64,000 nt of DNA from Cecembia rubra (GCF_003014575.1 NZ_PYGF01000008.1:141273-205272), one strand, 5' to 3'; numbered from the stretch's first letter, positions 1 through 8,706 are shown. Program-made: numbers and translations. Notes: a model not told the origin generated them from the sequence alone.

Positions 1-2662
1 CAAAGCTGAATGTTCCGGTTTCATTGTCCGTTACCACATATGGATCCCAAAATAAGGTGACTCTTTGATCAATTTCGGGTTTTTCTTCCGCTTGCTCATA
101 GTTGAAAGGAATAAAGCTTGGAGGGAATCCAAATCCATCAATGATCAAATTGTTCAATCCAGGTGTGTTGCTTCCTAATAGAGGAGCTTGGGAAGGTCCT
201 TGTTTCAGGTAAACTGCGATGACGCCATTTCTTCCTAAGTCTCCCATCATGGAGCTCATCCTACTTACCACTTCAATTCTATCGATATCATTGGGGTTTA
301 CCGTAGCAATATTGTCAGCAGCCCTGATTCCAGCAGCAGAAGGCATCACTGCCCCATTGATCATTACCAAAGGTTCCATGGACAGGTTGGATGAAGTAGC
401 ACCTCCTCTGATCCTGATTTCTAATGTGGTGGTGACATTCATGCCCGGTACTTGTGATTTGAGGCTCATCAACAGGTCAGTGATAGTGCCATTCCGGTTT
501 AGATTTTCCCCCTTGATCACATAGTCTGCTCTTCCATAAATCGCCCTGTTACCACTGTCCTCTTTTTGACTTTCCACCGTCACTTGCTCCAATGGAATGG
601 CTTCATCGCTAGTCGGCAATTTTTCAAAAATGGATTCATTGACTTTTGAAATTTTGGGAAACCTGAGGGATGCGGGCACAAAGAAGGGTGGATGCAGTCT
701 TTCAACCAGTTCAAAGGAACCAAATGTTTTTCCTTTTTTATCCAAAGCCATGAAGGTAAACTCTAAGGGGCCATAATAGTCCATAGCTTCCAAGGTGAAT
801 AGACCATCCTTATCGCTCTCCAAATCAAGCATGCCCTCGAAATTGTTGAAATAAACAGTGAATGGAGTAGCTGCTGGCCTTCCTTTTTCATTCAGAAATT
901 TTCCTGAAACATTCCAATCTTTTTCAAGTGGGTATGTGAACTTCTCTGTAGTAATATTGGAAGGCACATCCTTGATTTGAAGTGTCTGGGCAATGGAATG
1001 ACGCTCTATAAGTTCAGGAGCAAATTTCCCATCTCTTACGGCAACCGAAAGACTAGTAGCCACCGGTCTTCCCTCTTTGTCCTTGATGGTCAGGCTGACT
1101 TTGACTTTTTCCCTTTTGCCATAGCTGTTTTCCGGAGTACTGAATCCAACAATAATATCCTCGGATTTCGCTTGGCTGATTTCTGATGCAGTGATACGCT
1201 CATAAGGACTCAAAACCGGTAAAGCCTGGACAAAATAGGTGTCCGGCCCGTAATTTCTGTTCCAGTTGGTATAGGCCCTGAGGTAATACGTTCTTTGGCT
1301 CAGGGTATCGGGAAGGAAAAGCTCCCCAAAAGCTTGTCCGTTTTCGATCTTGAACTTTTTCTGCAAGATCATGTCCCTTTCACCCGAGATCAGCTCTACA
1401 TATAGGATTTTGCTCAGCTCCCTTTTCAAATCCATAGTGGCATAGTTGAAATAAGCTTTGAAAAGTATCGGGTCACCTTGGTAATAAAACGCCCTGTCGG
1501 TATGCAAGAAAACCTTCTCCTGCATGCCATTGGCATCTCTGGCCACTTGGGTGTTGACACGCTCAGCTAAGTTGGGCTGATAATCCAAAGGGAGAAGGGT
1601 GGCTATTTTCCTTTTGTCCATGTCTCCCGAAAAAATCACATCTTTTTGGTTCAGAATCATCCCATTGGAATTGACCTGAACATAATTACCGTTCACTTCT
1701 ACCCAAGAAATGGGATAGGGGGCATCTTTATAAGTATTGACTGTACTGTAGCCTTTTTCATAATGGATTTCAATCCTTCCTTTCATGTAAATGCGGTACT
1801 CTCCCGGTCTTCTTCCTGCCTGGACCAGATTATCCGGTTTATAAGGGACTACTGACTTGCCCAGTTCATTGGCGAAAACATCGGAGCGTAGGTTCCTGCT
1901 TTCTGATCCTCCGGCCTTGTCTCCATAGAGGTAAAAACCTTCCTGATTGTGCTGGTTGACAATCATAGCCCGGAACATATTGGCGGGGGATTTCAGATAG
2001 GTGTCCAGTCTTTTTCTTTCCCATTCCGCCCTGGTCTTTGCATCCGGTGCCTCCAAATCTGTAAACCTAGTAGCGCCGGAAATTATGTAATAATTGGGGG
2101 TGAATTGAAATGCTTTTAGGTCAAAAGTCAGTTTATAGCCTAAAGCCTTGTTCTCAATTTCAATAGGCTGTATGGCTTCTGCTCTGAAATTGTTGTTGCT
2201 GTTGTCAGTGGGAAAATCTATTACCCAGGGGTTAAGGATTTCGCATTGGGCAGCCATGTCGTCATTGCCCAAGAAATAATTTTTGAACCTTCTGAGTTCC
2301 CGTTCCCAATTCCTGTCCCTTGAGGCTTTGACTTCCACATCAGAAAGTTCCTGTTCCAGCGATACCAGGCTAATATTGAAGGTGAGTTGACTTCCAGGCC
2401 TGATGCTTGCAGGCTTCTGGACAGCCTGATAGCCAATAAAAGAATAGCCAAGTTCAAACTCTCCTTCAGGTACATTGTCCAAAATGTAATTGCCATCAAG
2501 GTCTGTGGTAGTGGCAATCGTGGTATTATTGATAAAAACATTACAAAAAGGAAGCGGCTCACCTGTCTGACTGTCTGTAACTTTTCCCCTGATGGTAGCA
2601 GTCTGAGAAAATACAGGTACGCAAAATAAAAATAGAAGTCCAAAAACGAAGAGGTTCCTCAT
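1..2662 (-). CDS. Outer-membrane carboxypeptidase-regulatory-like / TonB plug-domain protein (C-terminus cut by window edge)
   Basis: The frame opens at ATG 2660-2662 and stays open to base 1, so at least 887 residues are visible and the end is missing. It starts with a hydrophobic signal peptide ending near FSQT. A carboxypeptidase-like regulatory beta-sandwich follows (residues ~22-110: GKVTDSQTGEPLPFCNV, then DLDGNYIL). The long middle contains extended beta stretches resembling macroglobulin-type domains. Around residues 725-840 there is a TonB-receptor plug-like part: IRIRGG, PLVMINGAVMP, NPNDIDRIEV and GRNGVIAVYLK. It probably acts at the outer membrane. Whether a beta-barrel follows cannot be seen; known relatives often carry a plug without a full barrel. 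Family call is solid, substrate unknown. Confidence 0.75.
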   Translation of the reverse strand, partial: MRNLFVFGLLFLFCVPVFSQTATIRGKVTDSQTGEPLPFCNVFINNTTIATTTDLDGNYILDNVPEGEFELGYSFIGYQAVQKPASIRPGSQLTFNISLVSLEQELSDVEVKASRDRNWERELRRFKNYFLGNDDMAAQCEILNPWVIDFPTDNSNNNFRAEAIQPIEIENKALGYKLTFDLKAFQFTPNYYIISGATRFTDLEAPDAKTRAEWERKRLDTYLKSPANMFRAMIVNQHNQEGFYLYGDKAGGSESRNLRSDVFANELGKSVVPYKPDNLVQAGRRPGEYRIYMKGRIEIHYEKGYSTVNTYKDAPYPISWVEVNGNYVQVNSNGMILNQKDVIFSGDMDKRKIATLLPLDYQPNLAERVNTQVARDANGMQEKVFLHTDRAFYYQGDPILFKAYFNYATMDLKRELSKILYVELISGERDMILQKKFKIENGQAFGELFLPDTLSQRTYYLRAYTNWNRNYGPDTYFVQALPVLSPYERITASEISQAKSEDIIVGFSTPENSYGKREKVKVSLTIKDKEGRPVATSLSVAVRDGKFAPELIERHSIAQTLQIKDVPSNITTEKFTYPLEKDWNVSGKFLNEKGRPAATPFTVYFNNFEGMLDLESDKDGLFTLEAMDYYGPLEFTFMALDKKGKTFGSFELVERLHPPFFVPASLRFPKISKVNESIFEKLPTSDEAIPLEQVTVESQKEDSGNRAIYGRADYVIKGENLNRNGTITDLLMSLKSQVPGMNVTTTLEIRIRGGATSSNLSMEPLVMINGAVMPSAAGIRAADNIATVNPNDIDRIEVVSRMSSMMGDLGRNGVIAVYLKQGPSQAPLLGSNTPGLNNLIIDGFGFPPSFIPFNYEQAEEKPEIDQRVTLFWDPYVVTDNETGTFSF

Positions 2663-2775
2663 ATTATTACTAATTTTTAAGTCGAATATAAAGAATTTGG
2701 CAATTCCCTTTTAGGATTGTACCATTTTTTATCAGAAAAAAATAAAAAAACCGATCCAAATGGACCGGCTATAAA

Positions 2776-2985
2776 CTATTTTTTCTTCTCTTTACCTTCT
2801 TTGATATCATCAATGTCCTCTCTGTCTTTCAGTTTTTTGTCATCCACATTCTTGTTGAGGAATTCATTGATTTTGTCAATAGGGAAGGTACTGGAGATTT
2901 CCCCAAAAGAATCAATATTCATTTTGAATCCTTCCAGGTCCTTGTGGACTTTAGGGGTTTCTTCTTTTTTCGGTTTTTTGGCCAT
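2776..2985 (-). CDS. Small Lys/Glu/Asp-rich protein, function unknown
   Basis: This 69-residue protein starts MAKKPKKEETPKVHKDLEG and ends in a charged tail (EGKEKKK). I chose the ATG at 2985 because a longer frame to 3060 would run into the 3' end of gltX, and because AAGGAG lies directly before this ATG. It has no membrane segment. It sits 19 bp after the gltX stop on the same strand, so the two are probably cotranscribed. I do not recognise the family; small charged proteins are commonly seen next to gltX in Bacteroidota, but I cannot name a function. Confidence 0.6.
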   Translation of the reverse strand: MAKKPKKEETPKVHKDLEGFKMNIDSFGEISSTFPIDKINEFLNKNVDDKKLKDREDIDDIKEGKEKKK

Positions 2986-3004
2986 CTCCTTAGATTTTAA
3001 TGTT

Positions 3005-4543
3005 TTATCCTTGAACAGGTAATTTCGCAAGTGCCAAGGAAATCCTGCTGACCAGTTCATCTTTGCCGATAATACTGAATACAGCCATCAGATCGGGACC
3101 TGCACCTACACCGGTAGCCGCTAAGCGGACGGCCTGCATTACCTTTCCTAATTTAATGCCATTTGCTTCAGCAGCCTCTTCAAGGATGCTTTTGGCAACT
3201 TCCGGAGTAAACTCACCGGAGAATGCAGATAACTTTTCCTTGTAGGCGCTCAATACAATTACTGCTTCCTGATTCCACTTTTTGGACGCTACACTTTCAT
3301 CGAATTCCATTGGAGCGATCAACATGAACTTACCTTCTTTCCAAAGATCGGCAGGAAAAGTGGCCCTTTCTTTCATGATATGGGCAATCTTTGCGGCTTT
3401 GTCAGCATCAATCTGAATGCCTTCCGTCTCAAGATCAGCTATCAAATAAGCAGCCAAATCCTCATCAGTTTTTGCTCTAAGGTACTGTTCATTGTACCAT
3501 TTGGCCTTATTGATGTCAAATTTTGTCCCTGACTTACCGATTCTTTCGATAGAGAAAGCTTCCACAAGTTCGTCCAAGGTAAACATCTCCCTGTGGTCGC
3601 CAGGGTTCCAGCCCAAGAAGGCGAGGAAGTTGATCAAAGCTTCTTTTAGGTAGCCCTGTTCCTTGAAGCCCATTGCTTTTTCTCCTGAATTCGGATCAGT
3701 CCAATCCATAGGGAATACCGGGAAACCGTGCTTGTCTGCGTCCCTTTTTGACAGTTTTCCGTTGCCATCAGGCTTTAAAAGCAAAGGCAGGTGGGCAAAC
3801 TGCGGCATGGTGTCTTCCCAACCAAAGTACTTGTATAACAAGACATGCAAGGGGGCGGATGGCAACCATTCTTCACCACGGATAACATGGGTGATGCCCA
3901 TCAGGTGGTCATCTACTATATTAGCCAGGTGATAAGTAGGCATACCGTCTGATTTCATCAAGACCTTATCATCCAAAGTGGAGGAGTGTACCATTACCCA
4001 TCCACGGATAAGGTCATTCAATCTTACTTCTTCTTTTCTTGGGATTTTGATACGGATCACATAAGGTTCACCGGAAGCCAGTCTCGCCTTTACCTCATCT
4101 TCAGGAAGGGTAAGGGAGTTTTTCATCTGTGTTCTCGTGATGGAATTATATTGAGGAGAAACTACCCTTGCTGCTGTTAGTCTTTCTCTCATGGCTTCAA
4201 GTTCCTCCGCAGTATCAAAAGCATAATAAGCATGGCCTTTTTCTACCAGGTCCATTGCATACTGCATGTACATTGGTTTGCGCTCTGACTGTCGGTAAGG
4301 GCCGCAATCACCCGGATTCCAGGGGCTTTCGTCGGGAGTTATTCCCAACCAGTCCAGGGCTTCTTTGATATATTCTTCCGCACCCGGCACAAAGCGGGTC
4401 TGGTCGGTATCTTCTATTCTCAATAAGAATTTGCCATTGGTTTTTCTGGCAAAAAGGTAATTGTACAGGGCTGTTCTTACCCCTCCTATATGCAGTGCCC
4501 CGGTAGGTGAGGGGGCAAAACGTACACGTACTTCTCTGTTCAT
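3005..4543 (-). CDS. gltX: Glutamate--tRNA ligase
   Basis: Class I aminoacyl-tRNA synthetase that charges tRNA-Glu in the cytoplasm. The 512 residues fit the family. The HIGH-type motif is in APSPTGALHIGG (residues ~10-21) and the KMSKS-type loop is GKLSKRDADK (~residue 265). The catalytic domain is N-terminal and the helical anticodon-binding domain is C-terminal. The start at 4543 (MNREVRVRFAPSPTG) is preferred over an upstream ATG at 4585 because family members begin within a few residues of the RFAPSPTG strand. A TATCTTTG promoter box lies ~75 bp upstream. The small charged gene at 2776-2985 follows it. Confidence 0.97.
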   Translation of the reverse strand: MNREVRVRFAPSPTGALHIGGVRTALYNYLFARKTNGKFLLRIEDTDQTRFVPGAEEYIKEALDWLGITPDESPWNPGDCGPYRQSERKPMYMQYAMDLVEKGHAYYAFDTAEELEAMRERLTAARVVSPQYNSITRTQMKNSLTLPEDEVKARLASGEPYVIRIKIPRKEEVRLNDLIRGWVMVHSSTLDDKVLMKSDGMPTYHLANIVDDHLMGITHVIRGEEWLPSAPLHVLLYKYFGWEDTMPQFAHLPLLLKPDGNGKLSKRDADKHGFPVFPMDWTDPNSGEKAMGFKEQGYLKEALINFLAFLGWNPGDHREMFTLDELVEAFSIERIGKSGTKFDINKAKWYNEQYLRAKTDEDLAAYLIADLETEGIQIDADKAAKIAHIMKERATFPADLWKEGKFMLIAPMEFDESVASKKWNQEAVIVLSAYKEKLSAFSGEFTPEVAKSILEEAAEANGIKLGKVMQAVRLAATGVGAGPDLMAVFSIIGKDELVSRISLALAKLPVQG

Positions 4544-4615
4544 GTTGGTTTTTTCTTCTGTAATCCAACCCTTTTTGATATACAATGGTTGGAAGTGTTA
4601 CTGAAAATCAGGGTG

Positions 4616-4623
4616 CAAAGATA
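4616..4623 (-). promoter_or_regulatory. Probable -7 box of the gltX promoter
   Basis: On the minus strand this reads TATCTTTG, an exact match to the Bacteroidota sigma-A -7 consensus TAnnTTTG, 73 bp before the chosen gltX ATG. I see no clear TTTG about 20 bp further upstream, so the -33 part is weak. The same box occurs in the rpsP promoter. Confidence 0.5.
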
Positions 4624-4804
4624 ATAAATTTTAACCTGGATTCTAAGCTATTAGAAAAGTAAGGTAGCTAAGATATCTTGAAATTATGGGTAAGAAAAGA
4701 GCCAAGCCAAATGTTAAAATAAAAAAGGGAGATTTCGGCTGTCGGAAGTGGTTAATTGTAGGTTTTTAAACCGTTTAGTTGCATTAGGACAAATAACCAA
4801 AACC

Positions 4805-4835
4805 AAAAAAGGGAACCCCAACGGATTCCCTTTTT
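4805..4835 (-). terminator. Rho-independent terminator of the rpsP-rimM-trmD-rplS operon
   Basis: On the minus strand a GGGAA...TTCCC hairpin (arms 4826-4830 and 4811-4815) is followed by a run of six T (complement of 4805-4810). It lies 20 bp downstream of the rplS stop. The stem is short but can extend through a bulge. The rest of the 4544-4854 gap holds only the gltX leader and AT-rich sequence. Confidence 0.6.
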
Positions 4836-4854
4836 GCATAAGATGCGGTTGATC

Positions 4855-5220
4855 TTATTTGTTGTGTCTGATTCTTTCCTTGATCCTCGCAGACTTTCCT
4901 TGACGGCCTCTCAAGTAGAACAATCTAGCTCTTCTCACTTTACCTTCTCTCAACAATTCGATTTTTTCGATCGCAGGAGAAAGGATAGGGAAAATTCTTT
5001 CCACGCCCACACCATTGGATACTTTTCTTACTGTGAAGGTTTCACCGTTGGTATTGGGGTTTTTTCTTTGGATTACAGTTCCTTGGAATTGCTGGATACG
5101 CTCTTTGTTACCTTCTACGATTCTTACGTGAACGTTGATGGTATCTCCAGCTTTGAAAGAAGGGAATTTGGCTCTCACCTCATTGTATTCCGCTTCTACA
5201 AATTTAAGTAGTTCGCTCAT
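4855..5220 (-). CDS. rplS: 50S ribosomal protein bL19
   Basis: The 121 residues match the usual bL19 length. Typical family segments are [20 protein letters not shown] and [12 protein letters not shown], followed by the basic [20 protein letters not shown] end. bL19 sits at the 30S-50S interface. It is the last gene of the minus-strand unit rpsP-rimM-trmD-rplS, 87 bp after trmD and just before a terminator. The order is the classical bacterial one. Confidence 0.97.
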   Translation of the reverse strand: MSELLKFVEAEYNEVRAKFPSFKAGDTINVHVRIVEGNKERIQQFQGTVIQRKNPNTNGETFTVRKVSNGVGVERIFPILSPAIEKIELLREGKVRRARLFYLRGRQGKSARIKERIRHNK

Positions 5221-5307
5221 AGCTTTATCTTTTATTTGCTTGTAGCAACCGCGCCTCGACGCAGTTTATGTTAGACTCTATTGAATGTTAGCTTTCTTAT
5301 TATCGCC

Positions 5308-5994
5308 TTAGAAATCTTTGCCTTCCAGTAGGTCGGGCCTTTTTTCTTTGGTACGGCGAACCGATGCGTCAAATCTCCAGGTTTCTATTTTTGCCTGATG
5401 TCCGGACAGTAACACGTCAGGAACTTTCATTCCTTCATATTCAGCAGGCCTGGTATATACCGGCGGTGCCAATAGTCCGTCTTGGAAGGAGTCTGTCAGG
5501 GCTGAGGTCTCATCATTCAGTACCCCTGGGATCAACCGGATTACTGCATCTGCCACAACGGCTGCTGCCAGTTCCCCACCGGACAACACGAAGTCGCCGA
5601 CACTGATTTCCCTGGTGATGAATTTTTCTCTGACACGTTCATCCACACCTTTATAATGTCCGCAAAGAATGATGAGGTTGCCTTTAAGAGAGAGTTCATT
5701 GGCCATTTTCTGGTTGAAGGTCTCTCCATCGGGGGTCATATAAATGACCTCATCATATTCCCTTTCACTTTTGAGTGCATCAATGCACTTGGCAATAGGT
5801 TCTATCATCATGACCATACCTGCTCCGCCTCCAAAAGCATAATCATCGACCTGCTTTTGTTTGCCGCTGGCATAATCCCTTAAGTTGTGTACCCTGACCA
5901 TGGCCAGTCCTTTGTCCTCTGCTCTTTTCAGAATAGAATGGGAAAAGGGCCCTTCCAATAATCCTGGTACTACCGTGATGATATCAATGCGCAT
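5308..5994 (-). CDS. trmD: tRNA (guanine(37)-N1)-methyltransferase
   Basis: SPOUT-class methyltransferase that makes m1G37 in tRNAs and prevents +1 frameshifting. The 228 residues fit TrmD. Visible family signatures are [13 protein letters not shown] at the N-terminus, the knot segment [13 protein letters not shown], and [14 protein letters not shown]. The start ATG overlaps the last base of rimM (both at 5994), so the two are translationally coupled. Confidence 0.97.
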   Translation of the reverse strand: MRIDIITVVPGLLEGPFSHSILKRAEDKGLAMVRVHNLRDYASGKQKQVDDYAFGGGAGMVMMIEPIAKCIDALKSEREYDEVIYMTPDGETFNQKMANELSLKGNLIILCGHYKGVDERVREKFITREISVGDFVLSGGELAAAVVADAVIRLIPGVLNDETSALTDSFQDGLLAPPVYTRPAEYEGMKVPDVLLSGHQAKIETWRFDASVRRTKEKRPDLLEGKDF

Positions 5995-6524
5995 CAGTCT
6001 TCCAAGTATATGTCAAGCAATCCATCGGGCAGGTGGCAGTAAACTTTTTTAGCTGCCTTGTCGACATTAAGGACAATCTGGTCCTGAATAGGGATCAGTA
6101 CCTCTTTTCCTTTGTGGTCAACGCCCAATAAATCCTGGGTTTCTAAGTCATAAATGACCTTGACTTCCCCGATCTTTCCGAGTTTTTCATCCATAACCTC
6201 GAAACCGATCAATTCATGGTAATAGTATTGGTCTTCATTTAACTTTGCCAGCTGGCTGAGCGGAAGATACAAGGCCGATCCGACCAGTTTTTCAGCATCT
6301 TCTACTGAGTCACAGTCCTCAAACTTGGCCAGCACTTTATTGCTATGGGAGACAACAAAATGCTCTAGGAAGTAAGGAACTAATCTGGATTTTTGCTCAA
6401 GGAAAACACTCTTTAGGTCTTCGTACTCTTCTGGATAATCCACATCCAGTACTATGCCCACTTCACCATGAAGTCCATGAACTTTGGCTATATAGCCCAA
6501 TTGGAAACAATTGTCCTTGTTCAT
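5994..6524 (-). CDS. rimM: Ribosome maturation factor RimM
   Basis: 30S maturation factor that acts on the head of the small subunit near uS19. The 176 residues fit the family. The N-terminal RimM barrel starts at [20 protein letters not shown] (residues ~7-26) and a C-terminal PRC-barrel ends in [13 protein letters not shown]. It starts 14 bp after the rpsP stop and shares one base with trmD, inside the ribosomal operon. Confidence 0.95.
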   Translation of the reverse strand: MNKDNCFQLGYIAKVHGLHGEVGIVLDVDYPEEYEDLKSVFLEQKSRLVPYFLEHFVVSHSNKVLAKFEDCDSVEDAEKLVGSALYLPLSQLAKLNEDQYYYHELIGFEVMDEKLGKIGEVKVIYDLETQDLLGVDHKGKEVLIPIQDQIVLNVDKAAKKVYCHLPDGLLDIYLED

Positions 6525-6538
6525 GGGATGGGGGAATA

Positions 6539-7090
6539 TTAAGCTTGGGTTTCTTCTCCTTCAGCGGAAGCTTCAGGGGCTTCGCCCTCAGTGGTAGCTT
6601 CAGCAGATTCCGCAGCAGCGGTAGCTTTAGCTTCTTCTTCTTTTGCTTTGATAGCATCAAGACGGGCTTGGTTTTTAGCTGCTTCAGCTTCCAATGCCTT
6701 CTTACGGGCTTCTTCTTTAGCTTTAGTCAGTCTGTCCACTTTACCGCCAATAGTTGCTTCTTTGGAAGCTTTCCAAGCTTCAAATTTCTCTTCAGCCTGT
6801 TCTTGGGTGATGGCACCTTTCAATACACCGATCTGAAGGTGTTTTTTCAACAATACACCTCTGTAAGAAAGCATAGCCTTAACTGTATCAGTTGGCTGTG
6901 CACCGTTCAACAACCATTTAAGAGCACGCTCATTGTTGATGTTGATAGATGCTGGGTCAGTGTTTGGGTTATAAGTACCCAATTTCTCGATAAAGCGTCC
7001 ATCACGTGGAGCTCTAGCATCAGCGACTACTACGTCATAGATGGCCATTTTCTTTCTGCCTCTACGCGCTAATCTGATTTTAACTGCCAT
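6539..7090 (-). CDS. rpsP: 30S ribosomal protein bS16 with long Ala/Glu/Lys C-terminal tail
   Basis: The start [14 protein letters not shown] at 7090 is the conserved bS16 beginning; an in-frame upstream ATG (7177) lies upstream of the promoter's transcription start and is rejected. The first ~85 residues are the core ([21 protein letters not shown]). The remaining ~95 are an alpha-helical, Lys/Ala/Glu-rich extension ending in [17 protein letters not shown], giving 183 residues against ~80-90 in E. coli. Such tails are usual in Bacteroidota. First gene of the rpsP-rimM-trmD-rplS operon. Confidence 0.95.
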   Translation of the reverse strand: MAVKIRLARRGRKKMAIYDVVVADARAPRDGRFIEKLGTYNPNTDPASININNERALKWLLNGAQPTDTVKAMLSYRGVLLKKHLQIGVLKGAITQEQAEEKFEAWKASKEATIGGKVDRLTKAKEEARKKALEAEAAKNQARLDAIKAKEEEAKATAAAESAEATTEGEAPEASAEGEETQA

Positions 7091-7145
7091 ATAATTTTGA
7101 TATTTAGTGAATTGATGGATCCCGTCCATCATAATTTTTGGACTG

Positions 7146-7178
7146 CAAAGATAGCGTTTAATTATCGAAATGAACAAA
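7146..7178 (-). promoter_or_regulatory. Promoter of the rpsP operon
   Basis: On the minus strand TTTG (7178-7175) is followed after 21 bp by TATCTTTG (7153-7146), matching the Bacteroidota TTTG-N19-21-TAnnTTTG promoter. Transcription should begin near 7140 and give a ~50-nt leader before the rpsP ATG at 7090. Confidence 0.7.
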
Positions 7179-7230
7179 TGCCTTTAAATTTATTTGCTTG
7201 AATAGGGAAGAATGCTTTAAATTGCGGCAC

Positions 7231-7710
7231 GAATTAGAAGCGAGAAACAAGAGACAAGACTCGAAACCAGTCTAACCTCTCGCTTCTCGCTTCTAAAAGT
7301 CTTTAGTAATAGAGACAAGAACCAAGAAACAAGAGACAAGACTCGAAACCAGTCTAACCTCTCGCTTCTCGCTTCTAAAAGTCTTTAGTAATAGAGACAA
7401 GAAACAAGAAACAAGAGACAAGACTCAAAACCAGTCTAACCTCTCGCTTCTCGCTTCTAAAAGTCTTTGTAATAGAGACAAGAAACAAGAAACAAGAGAC
7501 AAGACTCGAAACCAGTCTAACCTCTCGCTTCTCGCTTCTAAAAGTCTTTAGTAATAGAGACAAGAACCAAGAAACAAGAGACAAGACTCGAAACCAGTCT
7601 AACCTCTCGCTTCTCGCTTCTAAAAGTCTTTAGTAATAGAGACAAGAACCAAGAAACAAGAGACAAGACTCAAAACCAGTCTAACCTCTCGTCTCTTGCT
7701 TCTAAAAGTC
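7231..7710. repeat. Six tandem copies of a ~82-bp repeat
   Basis: The marker TC(G/A)AAACCAGTCTAACC starts at 7261, 7343, 7425, 7506, 7588 and 7670, a spacing of 82, 82, 81, 82 and 82 bp. Each unit has a GAGACAAGAA(C)CAAGAAACAAG purine-rich half and a CTCTCGCTTCTCGCTTC pyrimidine-rich half. The first unit begins with AGAAGCGAG, the exact reverse complement of the CTCGCTTCT in the second half, so it can form a hairpin. Copies differ by single substitutions; the last has TCGTCTCTTGCTT. The array ends 7 bp before the tRNA. Reading frames through it (for example 7375-7584 minus) are repeat artefacts. Confidence 0.9.
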
Positions 7711-7717
7711 TCAAAAT

Positions 7718-7789
7718 GGCCTCGTAGTTCAATGGATAGAATGGAAGTTTCCTAAACTTTAGATACAGGTTCGATTCCTGTCGAGGCTA
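7718..7789 (+). tRNA. tRNA-Arg (anticodon CCU)
   Basis: A 72-nt cloverleaf can be drawn. Acceptor GGCCTCG pairs with CGAGGCT, with one terminal G-U. D-stem is GTTC/GAAT. The anticodon stem GAAGT/ACTTT encloses the loop TTCCTAA, which gives anticodon CCU. T-stem ACAGG/CCTGT encloses TTCGATT, and the discriminator is A. CCA is not encoded. The 3' end is the integration site of the element at 7.8-15.3 kb, whose insertion leaves the tRNA intact. No clear promoter is visible because the tandem repeat abuts it. Confidence 0.93.
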
Positions 7790-7794
7790 CAAAA
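7777..7794 (+). other. attL core
   Basis: The 18 bp CCTGTCGAGGCTACAAAA cover the 3' T-stem and acceptor strand of tRNA-Arg and the following AAAA. They are repeated exactly at 15252-15269. Flanking bases differ (T before this copy, C before the other). Confidence 0.9.
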
Positions 7795-7826
7795 AACCCC
7801 TTATACAGGCTGTATTTGGGGTTTTT
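7792..7826. terminator. Bidirectional terminator just inside attL
   Basis: AAAAACCCC (7792-7800) pairs with GGGGTTTTT (7818-7826), and an inner TACAG/CTGTA adds to the stem. It ends the tRNA transcript on the plus strand. Read the other way, it could stop transcription from the element. Confidence 0.7.
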
Positions 7827-7833
7827 CATTTTT

Positions 7834-7857
7834 GGGGGACAGTTTGGGGGACAGTTT
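7834..7857 (+). repeat. Paired GGGGGACAGTTT direct repeats, candidate integrase arm sites (left end)
   Basis: Two tandem 12-bp copies of GGGGGACAGTTT lie 40 bp inside attL. The right end has the matching pair GGGGGACACTTT in the same orientation (15114-15137). Pairs of short direct repeats near both att sites are typical binding sites for the N-terminal arm domain of tyrosine integrases. The function is inferred. Confidence 0.6.
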
Positions 7858-7913
7858 GCAGGGAATAGGTCTGTTTTTTTGCAGTTTTTTATCATGTCGA
7901 AAAATGCAGACTT

Positions 7914-7963
7914 AACTTAGTTAGTTAGATATGTGCATAGGGGTTTAACCAAGTAACTAAGTT
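7914..7963. repeat. Intergenic inverted repeat, copy A (ACTTAGTTA / TAACTAAGT)
   Basis: The left arm is AACTTAGTTAGTTAGATA and the right arm is TTTAACCAAGTAACTAAGTT, around a ~13-bp loop. It lies just past the stop of the last small gene. Related copies occur at 10639-10686 and 11173-11221, always between genes of the element. Confidence 0.7.
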
Positions 7964-8232
7964 CAAGACTGCTTAACTTCTAAAAAATCCTTTCCAGTTC
8001 CATCCAAAATAATCCCCCCGAAATATCCCATCTTTTCAAGCCCTGATTTTAAAAGTAGGTCTGCATCTGTCAGGTCATCTTCAAACAGAAATATTCCTTT
8101 GTCTTTCTGTCCATCCCTGATAAGTACCTTTGCTTCATCTTTGGTTATGGTTCCGGAATGCAGGGATTTTAAAACCATCTTTCTAAACTCTGATGGCTTC
8201 AATTCAAATAGTAGTTTTTCCGTTCTTTTCAT
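7963..8232 (-). CDS. Small element protein, paralogue 4 of the LK-G-I(T/S)K-EAK family
   Basis: This 89-residue protein contains FRKMVLKSLHSGTITKDEAK (residues ~16-35), a motif shared with the three genes upstream. The C-terminal half (DLTDADLLLKSGLEKMGYFG) resembles that of the paralogue at 8452-8706. It is predicted mostly helical with no membrane segment. Its ATG overlaps the stop of the preceding gene by 4 bp, so it is probably translationally coupled. The motif recalls the short helical hairpin of SHOCT domains, but that is only a resemblance. Function unknown. Confidence 0.7.
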   Translation of the reverse strand: MKRTEKLLFELKPSEFRKMVLKSLHSGTITKDEAKVLIRDGQKDKGIFLFEDDLTDADLLLKSGLEKMGYFGGIILDGTGKDFLEVKQS

Positions 8233-8480
8233 TGTTCAATATGCTTTGATTTCACCCATACAATTTTTGGGAATGTACGTCCCAAGACAATTTCCACCAA
8301 GTCCCTTTTTCTTTGGTGTCTTTTTTCGTCTGCCTCAGTTTTAAATTTCCATTGAATGGGTGGGACTGATATTCCAACTTCAAACAGAAATTTCATGTCA
8401 TCCTTTGTGATGGCTTTTTTCAGATAGGCTTCCAATATCTTTTTTTTATCGTTAACAGATATTTCCATTTTCATCAACAA
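8229..8480 (-). CDS. Small element protein, paralogue 3
   Basis: The 83 residues include NDKKKILEAYLKKAITKDDM (residues ~10-29), a divergent form of the motif in the neighbours. The C-terminal half is basic (EADEKRHQRKRDL). It overlaps the upstream gene by 29 bp and the downstream gene by 4 bp. If the second Met (MEISVN) is used, the overlap is slightly smaller. Function unknown. Confidence 0.6.
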   Translation of the reverse strand: MLMKMEISVNDKKKILEAYLKKAITKDDMKFLFEVGISVPPIQWKFKTEADEKRHQRKRDLVEIVLGRTFPKIVWVKSKHIEQ

Positions 8481-8706
8481 ATATTAGCGGTGTAATGATC
8501 CCAAGTCTTTCCAGTAATTTTTTTGTTTTGGAATAGATTTCATCTTCATCATGTTCAGTTAAAAACATGTAGTTACTTGGGTCATCTGCATCCAGTACCA
8601 TTTTTGCTTCATTTTTGGATATTATCCCTTTTTTCAATGCTTTTAGGACTGTCAGTTTGATATTAAATTTGCTCCATCTGTGGGTTTTCTCCATGTCCCA
8701 AGTCAA
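8452..8706 (-). CDS. Small element protein, paralogue 2
   Basis: The 84 residues include FNIKLTVLKALKKGIISKNE (residues ~14-33) followed by AKMVLDADDP. The second half (DEIYSKTKKLLERLGIITPL) aligns by eye with the end of paralogue 4. It overlaps paralogue 1 by 44 bp; the internal Met5 would shorten this. Function unknown. Confidence 0.65.
   Translation of the reverse strand: MTWDMEKTHRWSKFNIKLTVLKALKKGIISKNEAKMVLDADDPSNYMFLTEHDEDEIYSKTKKLLERLGIITPLIFVDENGNIC

Noticed and set aside
4686..4769. 27-codon plus-strand frame starting MGKKRAKPNVK between gltX and rplS
   Set aside because: Too short, no family resemblance, no ribosome site, and it runs antisense through the gltX leader region.
7375..7584. 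Minus-strand frame through the 82-bp repeats with a repeated SLVS/RSEKREV pattern
   Set aside because: The repeated peptide comes from the tandem DNA repeat; it has no initiation signal or coding character.
7231..7710. CRISPR array
   Set aside because: Contiguous 82-bp units without unique spacers.
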